Under the pieces are notes generated by a model. The model worked only from the letters and a program-made list of their open reading frames with translations. It had not been told where the DNA came from and made no database searches. Of a stretch of 64,000 nt of DNA, positions 12,397 to 24,990 are shown in pieces (the first letter of the stretch is position 1; each line of letters opens with the position of its first letter). A program made the translations under genes and the position numbers. The stretch comes from Tachypleus tridentatus (lineage: Eukaryota; Arthropoda; Merostomata; Xiphosura; Limulidae): the NCBI RefSeq assembly GCF_004210375.1, contig NC_134830.1, forward strand, positions 66,194,326 to 66,258,325. Direction: 5' to 3'.

Positions 12397-12430
12397 AGAA
12401 ATATATATATATATTGGCGAATATTAAAAA

Positions 12431-12540
12431 ACAGCGGATTTATACTGTCAGAAACCGGGTTTTGATACCCTGCGGGGGGAGGCAAAACATAAATAGCCCC
12501 TTTGTAGTTTTGTGCTTAATAACCAACAACAACAACTACA
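12431..12540 (+). mobile_element. SINE family C, 5'-truncated
   Basis: Begins inside the head, keeps GAAACCGGGTTTTGATACCC and continues to AAATAGCCCCTTTGTAG and TTTGTGCTTAATAACC with a CAA-type tail. It sits 35 bp behind a B copy. Frames at 12256-12465 and 12414-12629 are artefacts of these two SINEs. Confidence 0.75.
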
Positions 12541-14288
12541 AAGAAAATGAAATGATTCAGACGTGTGTTAAATTTATGTATTTATGCGGGAGTACACGGC
12601 AAACTATAGCGTTTATTACAACTTACTAAATAAAAGAATTTACGGTAGTCCTTTAAAATTTTTAGCGGACAAACTGCCAAATTTGTAATTATTTTACTCA
12701 AATCGTTTCGTTTAATTCTCTGGAGAAATCATTCCAGTTGCTCTTTTTTCTTCTTCTTCTTTCTTGAACATTTTTGTTTAATTCTCTTCCATTATATGAT
12801 TATTTTTCGCGGGCTAAAGCATGTTTAGTCTTATTGAATATCTGGACTAAAACTAATTAAATTCAAATTTAATCAAAAACTAATACGTTGAAATGTCTCA
12901 TTTTCAGAAAAATTTGATTTTTTCATACACACTATCTCTCAGAAGAAACTGATAATAAGTTAAATAAACTATTTAAAAGGAACAATTTTCCTCGAAGGTT
13001 GTTAGAGAGTATTACTATTGTAAATATTCCAAAGAAAAACAAACAAACAAAACAAAGTAAATTAGAGGAAACTTCAATAAAATTTGCAAACTTTTTTTAC
13101 TGCAAAAGATTAAGTGAAAGATGTTAAAACATTTTACAAAAAATATGACATTCAAAAGATTTATCAAAGTAAACTCGTTCTAAGCTAACTGAATTAAAAC
13201 CAGATACACCAAAATATAGTAGATTTTACAGATAAAGTGAAAAACATGTTAAAACACATGTTTAGGACAGAAATATTTTAAATTAATAATAATAATAATA
13301 ATAAAGTTTATGTTGTCGATGCGTATTTTAACATTTCTGAACTTTTTTTTCATTATTTTTATGGTATTTTCTACTGTGTATTATAAATAAAGTCACATGT
13401 GGATGCTACCAAGTACATTGAAGAAAATGGACCACAATTTAATTTAAAATAAATAAAATACTTACGATCTAATATAAACATAATAAGTTAACGAAATTTC
13501 TGAACACCTGCTTTCTCTCAATGAAGTGAGAAGACAATTTTTGTTGATTAAAAGTAAAAATAGAAAATAATATGTAAACAAAGATTTGGCGTGAACAGTG
13601 ATATGGGATCGGAACTAACTTCTAATTGGTGTAAATTGCTTGATATACAATTAAATTATTGATATAAATGATATAAATGTTTATTACTTAGTTTATTCAA
13701 TGATTAAACAACAGTAAGTTGAATTTGGAGGTTCAGTACCTCACAGTAGACGCAACAGATAACCTAAAACAAATAAACAAAAACAAACCTTTTGTGATTT
13801 GACTGCTTATACTCGTCATGCAAAGTTGCATCCATAATTGTAATCACACTGTCTATAATTGTAAACATTATTATTTCTCCACTCATAAGATTTCAATTTT
13901 ATTAGGCCTGTAAGTTTCATTTCCAAATAATCTTTACTTTCTTTTCAATTTTACCATTTTAATTTTACTCGTAAATAAAGGTTGATGTTTTAAAAAATAC
14001 ATTTTCAGCGTGTAAACCAGTTTCTTTTTTTTTCCATGTCGTGACACGTTCTAAAACCCCGAATAGTTATATCTGCTTAATGTCTTCATAAAACGTGGCA
14101 GTAACAGGTGTATTACAAATTTTGTCTTGTATCCTTGCGACTAATGCACCGTGGAATTTGTTAACAGTGAAACTTAGAGAGAAAAAAAGATGTTTCGTGG
14201 TTTTAAAATCACGAATCAAGATTTGCAAACGAGAATATGAGCAGCCTATTAGTTATCGTGCTCGAATGTGAATCTGAGTTTCCATGAG
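12541..14288. other. AT-rich stretch with a short AAT microsatellite
   Basis: An (AAT)n run of about seven units lies at 13284-13304. Pyrimidine-rich CTTCTTCTTCTTTCTT is near 12752. No gene, SINE or inverted repeat was recognised. Confidence 0.55.
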
Positions 14289-14345
14289 ACCCCCCAGTTG
14301 CACAGCAGTTATGTCTGCGGACTTACAATGCTAAAAACAATGCTT
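14289..14345 (+). mobile_element. SINE head fragment, B/C group
   Basis: CCCCCCAGTTGCACAGCAGT and TCTGCGGACTTACAATGCTA match the start of family C. The copy breaks off after the anticodon-arm region, where unrelated sequence begins. Confidence 0.6.
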
Positions 14346-14406
14346 AATTGAAAAAAACAACAGTTTCCATGAATCTGTCTGTCACTTCAAAATGTTTGTC
14401 ACTAGG

Positions 14407-14465
14407 AACAGCTAGTACAGACAATAGCATTTTATGAGCTTTGCACGAAATTCAAACACACACTG
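14407..14465 (+). mobile_element. SINE family A tail fragment
   Basis: GAACAGCTAGTACAGACAAT and GAGCTTTGCACGAAATTC match the last 55 bp of family A, ending in a CACACA run. With the head fragment just upstream it may be one deleted element. Confidence 0.5.
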
Positions 14466-14792
14466 GAATATCATAAAGACAACAATTTATATTATCATTT
14501 TCAAGTTGAAGATGATAATTTCACTACGTCGTGTATTCATGACAAGAAAAAATAAAATGAAATTTTAAGCTATCTTCTCAGGAGCGATAAAAAAATTCAC
14601 TAAAGAACGATACGATATTTCATGATTCTTCATACCTATATTTCACACAATAGATTTAACTGAACAATTTTTAATGAATATTTGGATTACCATATCATAT
14701 ACCAGAAGAACAGTCAGAAGATCTTAACATATTCATAGTTTACCAAATAATTATCTTTTGTTTTATATATTCATTCAAAACCTTTGTGATAA

Positions 14793-15060
14793 GCTCGGCA
14801 TGGTCATGTAATTAAGGCACTTGATTCATAATCTGAAGGTCACGGGTTCGAATTCCTTTCGCACCAAACATGCTCACCCTTTCAGCCTTGGGGGTGTTAT
14901 GATGTGACGGTCACCCCAAATATTCGTTGATAAAATAGTAGCCCAAGTGTTGGCGGTGGGTGGTTGTAACTAGCTGCCTTCCTTCTAGTCTTACACTGCT
15001 AAATTAGGGATGGCTAGCGTAGATAGCCTTCGTGTAGCTTTGCGCGAAATTAAAAACAAA
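14793..15060 (+). mobile_element. SINE family A, full length
   Basis: All family A segments are present, from CTCGGCATGGTCATG through TATTCGTTGATAAAATAG to GCTTTGCGCGAAATTAAAAAC. A 17-bp imperfect target duplication (13 of 17 identical) flanks it at 14776-14792 and 15061-15077. Several CpGs of the head have become TG or CA, so the copy is not young. Confidence 0.9.
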
Positions 15061-15077
15061 CCAAATTTTTGTAATAA

Positions 15078-16223
15078 ATGTCATTTAGTTTAAATAGGGT
15101 TGCCTGAAGAAGTTTTTTAACTATATTACTATTATTCTAAAATAGTTTCTGTTTTTAGAAGGTAATTAGAATTTAACAGCATCGTACCCTTTATAAAGTT
15201 TCATTATCATAATGTTCTCGTTTTTCTCACTTTTCTAATACCATCTAATCCTCTTTAATATCAAAACATATGTAATTATCGCTTGAAGCTTATAAATCTA
15301 TACCACTAGTCAGAAGTCTACCAATGCCATCCACTCCAATACAACCATTCCAGATCTGTTGTTTAAAACCTATTTAGCAGGTGGTATGACAAACGTCAAA
15401 TCTCGTGACGACGCTTTCTTCTCACATGCATCTAGATTATAATTAAACAAATAACATATTGCTTCATCTGAATCATTAATAAAAATTGTCATAACTTTGT
15501 TATATTTCTCAATAAGTTTAATTTATTTACTGTTTTTGCCCGCACTTAAATAATTAGTCATTGTTCTAACACAGATCCAACTACATAAATGAACACAACC
15601 AGGTTTACTGTCATTCTATTTAAGAATTAAACAAGCTTTCTCGTACTAACATTTAAATAAAATACAAGTTTTTTTTATTTTTTGTTTAAATTCCAAAATT
15701 TAAAAAATGATTTGTACACTGTTAAAATTGTCTAGCTTAACAAAAAACTTTAACAAATTTCGAAAAATCTTAACATTTTAAAACCTATTCCAAAATTAAA
15801 AATCTAAGTGATTTTCATAAAGTATTTTTCGGTCTGTTTTAAGTGTGATAATACTAAAATTCCATATCTATTTTAAATAACAGTAGTTTCAAGTATACTT
15901 TTTATAAATCCAAGAGTAACAATAAATAAGGGTACAAGAAAGACTACAGCCCATGTAGTAATTAATCTCTCTAACAGTTTTAGATAGAAGTGTTTGATTT
16001 TATAAAAGTTAGTAGTTTAGGTTGCACCTATGCAAGTGTTTTTGTGGCAGTCGAAGATCCCATTTTATTAAAACTAAAAAATAAAAACACAGACCGTGTA
16101 AGAACAATTAGACCTTGCAATCTCTGACAAGTGTTCATCTATACGAAGACACTTAGGTTGCTCCATTTTGATCTTCCTTCAATTCTTAAGATAGACGATA
16201 GAAAAGAACATTACCGAGAGTAC
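15078..16223. other. AT-rich non-coding stretch
   Basis: Homopolymeric T and A runs around 15670-15700; otherwise nothing recognised. The frame at 16131-16331 runs into the following SINE. Confidence 0.5.
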
Positions 16224-16231
16224 TCGAACAG

Positions 16232-16327
16232 TGTGTGCTTGGTTTCTTATAGCAAAGCCACATCGGATTTGTTGTGTCCACCGAGGGGAATCGAACCCAT
16301 AATTTTAGTGTTCCAGCGGAGGATCAT
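16232..16327 (-). mobile_element. SINE family B, internally deleted
   Basis: Minus-strand B tail and body (GGGTTCGATTCCCCTCGGTG), but the head loses about 25 bp between the anticodon arm and GCTGG. TCGAACAG at 16224-16231 and TTGAACAG at 16328-16335 look like its target duplication. Confidence 0.75.
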
Positions 16328-16454
16328 TTGAACAGCACAAAAAGAAATAAAACTGCAATTTTAGATGAACTGCATGTTTACGGATTGTTGTTGTTTCGAC
16401 TATTCAACCTACCTTGGACGTTCTGTTAATTTAACGAGAATTTACGTTTATGTC

Positions 16455-16571
16455 GTCCGATAGTACAGCGGAAGGTCTACAGATTTACAACGCTAAAATC
16501 AGGGGCTAGATTCCTCTCAGTGGACTCAGCAGATGGCCTGATGTGGCTTTGCAATAAGAAAACACATATAC
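16455..16571 (+). mobile_element. SINE family B, full length
   Basis: Head GATAGTACAGCGGAAGGTCT, body GACTCAGCAGATGGCCTGAT, tail AAGAAAACACATATA. Target duplication TACGTTTATGTC (16443-16454) against TATGTTTATGGTC (16572-16584). It lies 130 bp from an opposite-strand B copy. Confidence 0.85.
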
Positions 16572-16584
16572 TATGTTTATGGTC

Positions 16585-18083
16585 AGTTTTATTGCCTTGA
16601 ATTCCAATGACACTTCCGATTTTATTGCACACACATAGAATCAGTTTTGTTTCTGTTGTTGCTGTTCAACTTAAGAATAGTTCTTTTTTCAAATTATCGT
16701 ATATTTTGTCATTTGAAAAAATGACGAAAGGGAGCACATGTAGAGTAATTCTTACTTATGCCTAATGCGATTTTGTCACTCGTAATGTCACTGGTTACAT
16801 TGCTCAGGCTGCTTTCAGTGATTGGACAGTACCATTGCACACTACTTATACCTACACATTTGGAAGCTCCAATTAGATAATATAATCATAAATATTTGAA
16901 AATAACCTGTTACTACGTTCTTAATAAAAAAAACCTTCTCTATGAACGCTCAGTGAAGAAATATATTCGTTTCAAACTTCCTATTAAAGTAAGTTTTATA
17001 TTTTAAGCATTCGCGAGAAAGATTTCATTTAAACGGTTGTTTATAACTTGTTTTATGCTGGCTGTAACATAACTGTAGGTACAGTCAATTTATGAAAGTG
17101 ATGATTACAGCGTCAGTCACGCTACAGGTAATTCCAGTGACAATAATGTACAAAACTTGAAATGTAGTAGAAGATGAGGTGGTATACATGTTTTGAAGTA
17201 TCGTAAGAGCTATATTGACAACATATATCAAACAGATACTTAAGACCTATTAACATTAGACCAAAAATTAAAATGATTTTGAAAGTGTTAATCCCGGTTC
17301 ATTCTGGGATGTACTGATGACTTATTAGAAATTTCGCAGCCTACAATACACAATATTTCTATTAAAACAAGTGCAATTATTTAATCTCTTACGTGAATTA
17401 TTCTTAAACGATAAAAATATTCTTTATAATAGTGGTTTGAATTGGTCAGAAAAGCTTTATCGTGATCTAATTTACATCTACTTTTGTTTCTTGGCTTTAG
17501 AGTTGGAAAATACATAAACACCTCTCATTTGTGAATACAAATACTAATATGATATTAATCGAGCAATATAAAAATTCTAAAATATATGATGTGGATATGA
17601 AGATGTCTACTCTAGAGGCTCATTGCTTGAACATTACTTCACAAAGTAAACCCAGCCCATTATTCATGTTTATTTGAAAGAGTGTAAGTGACGCTCATTG
17701 ATCCTTGCATATTAAACAGTGGTGGTTTACGAGATGTGAATCTATACATTGTATATGGTCAAGGTTTAACGTCATGTCCAGAAATGTTTCCAAACGAAAT
17801 TTATACACTCTCTATTCGTACACAGTGTAAAGAATATATATCTATATATGCATAATGGTTAGAGTTTCTAATATTTTGGTTAACACTGAGTCATTTAAGA
17901 TATCGATTTAACAAATGTAGTTGGAAATTAAATACTACTTTTCAAATAAATGCCAAAAACAGACACACAAGCAAGATTTAAATACCCACTCAACACCTTC
18001 TCATAAATTAATGTGTTTTGTCACAAATAAACTTAACTTGTGAAAATGTAAAGATGAAACTGTTGTAAACGAAGCGAATAAAA
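16585..18083. other. AT-rich non-coding stretch
   Basis: No SINE, tandem repeat or credible frame seen in either strand. Confidence 0.5.
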
Positions 18084-18350
18084 TCCGGCATAGCCAGGTG
18101 GTTAGTGCTGTTGAATCCCAAACTGACGATGGCGGGCTGGAATCCACGTTACACCAAACATAAGCACCCTTTCAGCCGTGGGTTGTTATAATGGTACGCT
18201 CAATCCCAGTATTCGTTAGTAAAAGAGTAGCCCAAATGTTGGCACTTATGATTAGTTGCCTTCCCTCTAGTCTTTCACTGTTAAATTAGAGACGGCTAAC
18301 GCAGATAGCTCTCGTGTAGCTTTGAGCGAAATTCAAAAACAAACAAATCA
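18084..18350 (+). mobile_element. SINE family A, diverged
   Basis: Starts CCGGCATAGCCAGGTGG and ends in AAAACAAACAAATC. The anticodon region is rearranged (GAATCCCAAACTGACGATGG) and the GTGGGTGGTGATGACT stretch is shortened to CACTTATGATT. Confidence 0.85.
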
Positions 18351-18789
18351 AACGAAAAAATCACACTTTTATACATACATATATGTCTACATCTACATTC
18401 ATAACAACATATATATGTGTATTATACTGTTAAGCGGATAGAAAAACTACTTTATAACATTTAATCAGCCAACGACGAATAAACTACAGAAATTAAGATC
18501 CTCGAACTACATAAAACAACCAATGTTTTTGTTGCTGTTCCTTTTTTAATGAAAGTTTCAGCAAGTACCAACCTGCAGCCAACTATTAATGATTACCGAG
18601 ACTAGTAGTTTCGAACTTTATAAAATAACTATTTTTTTTCATCAACGTTTTGATGAGTTTAATGGTGCAAGTTTTATTTGAAAAAAACTGTAGATAATGA
18701 AACAAAATCTACTGATTTATTCGGAAGAGTAAAACATTCTATACATCCGTCTAGTTCACGTTACTCAGGCGTAGTAGGAGAGTTTTATT
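18351..18789. other. AT-rich non-coding stretch
   Basis: Alternating TA/CA patches near 18370-18420. An 81-codon plus frame (18678-18923) runs into the next element without domain evidence. Confidence 0.45.
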
Positions 18790-19006
18790 TACATTGTCCA
18801 CCATACCAATGTGCAATGGACGTTTTTGCGACAGTGGGTCGGGAACGAAGAATCCTGAGATTCACATTCCGCGAATGCCACTGGATCATGCTCGGCCCAA
18901 CAATAAAGTTAGATTTTCGATAAGATGTTGCGTATTGTTGAACGCAGGGATCGAAGCAGGAATTTCTACGTCACAAACCCCTCAACGCTTACTGCCGAGT
19001 CACTGA
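18790..19006 (-). mobile_element. Tandem pair of tRNA-like heads (possible dimeric SINE relic)
   Basis: On the minus strand a first tRNA-like segment (19006 to 18941) has an A-box-like GACTCGGCAGTAAGCG and a B-box-like GCTTCGATCCC. About 35 bp later a second one (18902 to about 18825) begins GGGCCGAGCATGATCCAGTG, resembling the start of family A, with a weak B-box TTCTTCGTTCCC. Neither folds obviously as a complete tRNA, and the body after the second head matches none of families A-D. This is inference from box motifs; chance similarity cannot be excluded. Confidence 0.4.
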
Positions 19007-19920
19007 AGAGAGAGAGAGAAAAAGATAATTGCCAAAATATTGTACTTACATTAACACATATAGATATAAGCTAATATTACGCTTTCATAGCTGCTGCAAT
19101 CGATTCTACTGTGTTTCTTATTTTATGTTCATCTAGAGAAAAATAGAAGAGGTGTAATTAACTCCTTTTAAACGTTTTATAAAACTCATTTTTTATTTCA
19201 CTGCTGTATTTCAAACCGTATCGTCCTGAAACGGGTATTGAATAACAGAATATTTTAACATCACATGTACGCACGTATTAACTGAGGAAATAATATACAC
19301 CTTTAATGATGTCTGTGTTATACTAAGAAGACGGGCAAATGTTTACTTCAGTTCATTTCAAAGGTATTTATTAACATACACTTTTAAATCCTAAATTCAT
19401 TACACACAACTTTTCTCCAAACACTGATTTGTTGAGCATTTTCCTAGATCATTTCTCTTAGAAAAACAAGAACAACAACACAGAGGAATGTATAAGTAGA
19501 AGTGGTGCTATTTTCTCTCTCTGAAGACGCACACGATACTGAGCACGTGCAAACAAACTCACTGAGTGACTGACTCTTTACAAAGAATTTCACGATTTTG
19601 AATTTTTCACTAAAACGTTTTTAGACGGGGCGTCTTCCTAAATCAATCTCATTAACGCCTTATAAAACTTGTTTTTCTTATACATCATTCTTCTATGTTA
19701 AAATGCACGTTAACACAATCATTCATTCAATTCATAACACAGCACAAAACTCCGTTTTTGTTAGAAATCTCGGCCATTAGTAAAAGCCCGGTGGATTACT
19801 ATGGTAGTTATTTTGAGATGCTCCGTTGGTATTTCTACGCTTTTTAATGGCCACTGTGAGATGAGTGTTAATTATTGTATAATGACAGGCGTTGAAAAGT
19901 TTCAATTTTCGCAATCAATT
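19007..19920. other. AT-rich non-coding stretch
   Basis: A purine run (GAGAGAGAGAGAAAAAG) at its start; otherwise nothing recognised. Confidence 0.5.
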
Positions 19921-20189
19921 TAATAAGGTTGTGGATTGTGCGTTTGACTCGTAATCTGAGGGCAGTGGATTTGAATCATCGTCCCACCAAATATACTTGC
20001 CTTTCCAGCCACGGGAGCATCATAACGTTGTAGTAAATCCCACTATTCATTGGTAAAATAGTAGTCCAAGAGTTGGCGATGGTGGTGATAACTAACTACC
20101 TTTCCTCTTGTCTCTCACTGCTAACTTTGGGACGGCTAACATGGACAGCCATCTTGTATATTTGTGCGAATTTCGAAACAAAGAAACAG
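19921..20189 (+). mobile_element. SINE family A, old copy
   Basis: Keeps TTGACTCGTAATCTGAGGGC, CCCACTATTCATTGGTAAAA and CACTGCTAACTTTGGGACGG, but the first 15 bp of the head are lost or unrecognisable and most CpGs are decayed. Confidence 0.85.
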
Positions 20190-21652
20190 TAAGTCTGAAC
20201 CCGTGACTATGAGAAAATTTATCGATACTACAACGTTGTGACAGCTGGAACAGGCCGTTTTATGAACCAATCGAAATAATTTTTATTATAATCATTAAAC
20301 ATAATATTTCATCTGTAGTTGTGGAAAATCATCACAGGTTCTATATCATATGTCGAATAAATAATACGTTCATGACAGTTGTTTGTTCAAAATATAAGGT
20401 CAGATAACTGTTATAAAGAAAATATAATGATCCTTAAGAAACTGGGTCCCTAACCGCTCTAACCAGATTATTTCTCTGATTTGAGACCAAAAGCTGCCTA
20501 GTGAACCTCGGGTACTAATTTTTTTCAATATATTAAAATCCTGATCAAGAGGACTATTCTAGTATAATTTTTTATAAGTCTTATACCATTGTTCACAAAG
20601 TGATCTTTCAATATTTATAAATAATAACTGCAACTTAAGTACAGTTTTATCTGTTGAATGTTAAATTAATTATGGACTGAAATTAGCCCTCCCCCCTTTT
20701 CTTTGGTACTATGACGACCATAACGACAAATTAGCTGTTTTATTAACTTTAACAAATACACATTAACTCCAAACCTGAAATCGTTCATTTTGAATCCAAT
20801 TATTCAAGTCTTTAATAAACTTGTAACGTATGATTAAAAGCAAGATATTTTATCACCAGATGTCTCTAGGTTTTGTAATTCAAAAGAACAAATGTATTTA
20901 TTAATCTTAGGAAACAGATGACCACAATAATCATAAATGAAGACTCTTCAGTAGAGTAAATACTACATTTTACCACTTTTTGTTTTCGGTTTGTTCATTG
21001 ATTAATTTTACACGCTTTTGCAATAGTGGCTTTTGTATTCGCTTTCTTTACTTGTCTTTGTTCTAGGGAAATAGTCGCCCTAATTTCCTCTCGATTTTAT
21101 TTTTTGCTGTGTCTGTTTCACTTTTGCTAGACGAACATTTCTCTATAGAAATGTACTATGAAGACATAGCATTTATGAAACAAGGACAAAAGAGTATGGG
21201 TACTTCCGGTTAGAATGTCGTCTCTTCCTGTTGCTATGAAATTAACGAGTCTAGAAAACATGTTATTAGGTACTAAGTTTCACCATTATAGGTCAAAATG
21301 TTTTGTGAATTATTAAGCTACGAGATGTACCTCACATACATCAATATTTAAATTGCAGATTTCGCGACAAAGTTAAAAATAATGTCAAAGCGTTAATAGA
21401 AAATACGGTTATCAGGAAAAAAACAAAATAAAATTTTGAGAAAATTATGCAAATTTACTTCTCTTTTAAAATTATTTCCACAACTTGAAAATATTTTTGA
21501 AAACTTTAATATTTATTGTTAGGTGACATCATTGACTAATTACAGTACTTTTATTAATGTTATATGTGACACCGTGGCGACAACAATATTCCGTTTTGTT
21601 ACAGAATTAGATGATGGATTGTCTTTGAACAGTTTGTAACAGAAAAAAGTTG
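20190..21652. other. AT-rich non-coding stretch
   Basis: No open frame, SINE or inverted repeat recognised. A C-run (CCCTCCCCCC) lies near 20687. Confidence 0.5.
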
Positions 21653-21825
21653 TGTTACAAAAAGTACATACAGTGTATGTATAGTCATTAGTGTTGCAAA
21701 ATGTACATCAAGTTTGTGACACAGTCATTTATGTTACAAGAAGTACATCACGTTTGTGACACAGTCTTTAGTATTACAAAGTACATCAAATTTGTGACAT
21801 AGTCATTAATGCTACAAAAAGAATA
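21653..21825. repeat. Tandem repeat, about 40 bp x 4
   Basis: Units start at 21653, 21693, 21733 and 21773, with a broken fifth at 21811. The shared core is GTTACAAGAAGTACATCA followed by TTTGTGACACAGTCATT. Units differ at 10-20 percent of positions, so the array is older than the 26-bp array at 9.0 kb. Confidence 0.85.
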
Positions 21826-22258
21826 TCATAAACTGTACAAACAAATATTAGATTTCTATGTTGTTCGTTAGGTGGTTTGAAGAGATACGACCAATCATGA
21901 AAGGAAAAAATGTTCGTTTGGTGAACTTGCCATTGATACCTCTACTGAGAGGGTGAATACGGGGCATGACAAACAAGTTTATTTTACTAAAGTTCATTAT
22001 GGAACAATAAACAGTCGTTCAGTACAACTCACAGTACAACAATAAGCTAATGACTAGAATTTGAGTTTAATTATACCATACACTTCTTTAACTGATTAAA
22101 TAAATTGTTATTATGTATGCAAAGTAAGTTCAATATCTATGTTGTAACTTGCAGTGACTTTCGAAATATTTAGATTAGTGACTTTCTTACACCCGGAATA
22201 TATCCTATGGTCACAAAGCTGGTAACATTTTATTTATTACTGCAACTACACACCACAA

Positions 22259-22377
22259 TCCCCCCGCTAGTACAGCGGTATGTCTACGGATTTACAACGT
22301 TAAAATCAGGGGTTCGATTCCCCTCGGTGGGCTGAGCAGATAGCCCTATGTGGCTTTGCTATAAGAAAAACACACAA
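22259..22377 (+). mobile_element. SINE family B, best-preserved copy
   Basis: Close to the apparent consensus: CCCCCGCTAGTACAGCGGTA, the intact box GGGGTTCGATTCCCC, the shared module CAGATAGCCC then TGTGGCTTTGC, and tail ATAAGAAAAACACACAAA. Target duplication ACCACAA at 22252-22258 and 22378-22384. A good reference copy for the family. Confidence 0.92.
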
Positions 22378-22384
22378 ACCACAA

Positions 22385-23378
22385 ATTAAAATTACAGGAC
22401 AATCAGAATTTATATAATAAAGGTACAAAGCCCACAATATGCTTTCAGATTAGTTATAAATGTGTCAGTTTAATACCGCTTGTCATGTGAGAGTTCTAAC
22501 GCAGACAGCGATTCTGTTTACTAGTGTCCTTATTTCAATATTATGGGACAGCTATCCCTGAGTTTTGGAGTTTCATCTGATAAGTTGTTGAGGTTGATAA
22601 AAGCGAATACAACCAAAACCATTGTTGTACAAAAATCTTAATCAGTTCGTTGTTATGCAAATCAAGCATTTAATCATGAGCATGAGAGTTCTGTGGTAAT
22701 GTATTTACTTCAAAATTGAATCAGTCTGAATTTCCAGCAGTCAAACTGAATCCCAATCAGAAAATTAGAGACAGGCTTCATAATGTGGACACGAATACTA
22801 GATTATGCATTCCACTTAAACAGTGGTTTCAACAATATCAGAACACGTATACTAGATCATTGTGAGTCTTGGGCCACGTGGACATTAGCTTCTAAGACCA
22901 AGCATCTTAAAAGATAACTTCACAAAAGTCATTGGACTGGAATTAATATCTGTTATACATTGGAAAGCCAAAACATTAGCTATAGTTTCTTCTGCTGTCT
23001 GAAAGCTTAAAAAGCTTTTAACACGTGAACGTATGTTAACTTATATACTAGATTATTATTATTTGTACCGAGAAGTACACCGAGCTTTAGCGAAATAACC
23101 TTTTGGATTGGATATTTCTTCTTCCTAACGATAGCTTTTGTTTCATAGATGAAGACGTTGCTCTGAACTACTTTGAAATGTGGTTTCAGAGTCCGCCTTT
23201 GTCTTAAACAATTTGTTGTGCGAGTTTCTCCACCACAGAGAAAGTAGAAGGTCCCATTCTTGGAAACGCGTCATATTGCTTACATCTGCTGTGACACATC
23301 ATTGCATTAGCACATACAAATTATTTATACAAAGTATAGACAACAACCATGCAGCTTGAAAATGCTAGCGACTATATG
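22385..23378. other. Non-coding stretch, nothing recognised
   Basis: Slightly less AT-rich than the surroundings, but all frames are short and no repeat family or conserved motif was found. Confidence 0.45.
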
Positions 23379-23448
23379 TGCTCTGTGATTGGAACCTCGA
23401 ATTCTGGAGTTGTAACTCCATAAACGTACTGCTGACCCATCATGGGGT
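23379..23448 (-). mobile_element. SINE family C head fragment
   Basis: On the minus strand CCATGATGGGTCAGCAGTAC then a B-box-like TTCGAGGTTCC. Only the head and the first bases of the body remain. Confidence 0.5.
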
Positions 23449-23677
23449 CTATGCAATTTGACAGACGTACCAGTGTGAAATTATCATAGCAAAATACCAG
23501 TGATCAATGTCAGATTTAATATCTTAATGCTTAATATGTTACTATAGACATAAGTTATCGTATCATAATAATGATATTTACTAAAGGATTAAAAATGAGA
23601 TTTTCTAAATGAAGCAATACTTAGCATAATAATAATAATGACAAAGGACATAACATACCACCGCACACGTAAGAAAA

Positions 23678-23736
23678 GTGTGTGTTTTCTTTTAACAGCA
23701 AAAATCCTTAAACTTACCGCTGTACCAGCGGGGAAC
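23678..23736 (-). mobile_element. SINE family B, internally deleted
   Basis: Minus strand CCCCGCTGGTACAGCGGTAA joins directly to the AAAGAAAACACACAC tail; the whole B-box and body are missing. CGTAAGAAAA (23668-23677) and CGTAAAAAAA (23737-23746) are its probable target duplication, so the deletion lies inside the element. Confidence 0.75.
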
Positions 23737-23746
23737 CGTAAAAAAA

Positions 23747-24457
23747 GTAAAGTAGCTCATTTACTGATTTTTCACAAATAACGAGAATGGACAGCTTTTG
23801 TCAGTATTAATAACCTTGCTTTTGAACTCCAACTTTGAAAAGGGGGAACATAAACGAGGTTTTGTTGGATATTTCATCACATCGGTAATAATAAATTAAA
23901 TAATGCGCAGAAACAGATGTTGAAATTCATTTAACTATAATTATTAATAGATAAAACAAATGAATTATCAAAGATCTAAGACGTATGTATATAACTAATT
24001 TTTACTTTCGATGAAACCAATTTACCTACTTAGATCAAAATGAAAGGTCAAGATGAGAACGAGTATAGTTAATTAAAATATTTCGTTCATGCCTTCTTAC
24101 TTATAAGGATTAGAATGTCCTTTTTCATCACTTGGATACTTTCAATGTTAACGGTACTTTCGGCCGTAAACCCAATAATATCTCAAGAAGTTTGGCCAGA
24201 CTGGGAGACTTATGTTACTCCTGAATAGATATAATAAGCTAAAAATACAAAAAAAATCTATATTAAAAGTATTATAATATTAATGAAAAACAAATTTTTA
24301 AAAAATCGTTAAAATTAGATATATATAGATAACAACTGCTATATCAAGCAACAAAATTCTCTTCTAACGCGAATAACCTGAATTAGAAATAAATAAAAGC
24401 CAATCTTCAGACACTTACAAAATAAATATTTGTTTTATAAACCAACTTTTATGAAAG
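23747..24457. other. AT-rich non-coding stretch
   Basis: Nothing recognised on either strand. Confidence 0.5.
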
Positions 24458-24578
24458 TCCCCCGCTGGTACAGCGGTGAGTCTACGAATTTACAACGCTA
24501 AAATCAGGGGTTCGATTTCCCTCGGTGAACTCAGCAGATAGCCCGATATGGCTTCGCTATAAGAAAAACACACACACA
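24458..24578 (+). mobile_element. SINE family B, full length
   Basis: CCCCCGCTGGTACAGCGGTG head, GGGGTTCGATTTCCC box, (CA)n tail. Target duplication ACTTTTATGAAA before (about 24445-24456) and ACTTTTTTATGAAA after (about 24578-24591), the second with two extra T. Confidence 0.9.
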
Positions 24579-24871
24579 CTTTTTTATGAAAAAAAGTTCT
24601 TCAAATCTCCACAATACTAGAATGGACAGCAACAAAAACAAAATTTGGAAATATAATTCCTATAATTCCACTGACTTTGACAGAAGGCTCGAGAATATGA
24701 GAAACATCTAGAAGTGAGACCTTAAGGGGATATAATTAGAATATTCGCAAATCTCAAATTCTCTTATAACTTATACATCTCATACATTACAAATCGGTTC
24801 AAAGAAAACACTTTCTGAAGGATTAGTAGGCTTTATAAACAGCTACTAAACGAAAGCCTTCTATATTAAAT

Positions 24872-24990
24872 GCCCTCTCCCCAGTGCCTTAGAGATAAGA
24901 GGCTAACGCTAAAACAGTGCTTCGATACCACGGTGGGTTCAGCATAGATAGCCTTGTGCGTAGAAGCTTCGTAGTGAATTACAGACAGAC
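24872..24990 (+). mobile_element. SINE family C, old copy
   Basis: CCCTCTCCCCAGTGCCTTAG head, GTGCTTCGATACCACGGTGG box, CATAGATAGCCTTGTGCG module and a CAGAC-type tail. Divergence is high. Confidence 0.7.

Noticed and set aside
22259..22330. Possible functional tRNA gene (intact B box)
   Set aside because: The tRNA-like part is followed by the family B body and tail within a target duplication, and the anticodon stem does not pair well. The same reasoning applies to all A, B and C heads.
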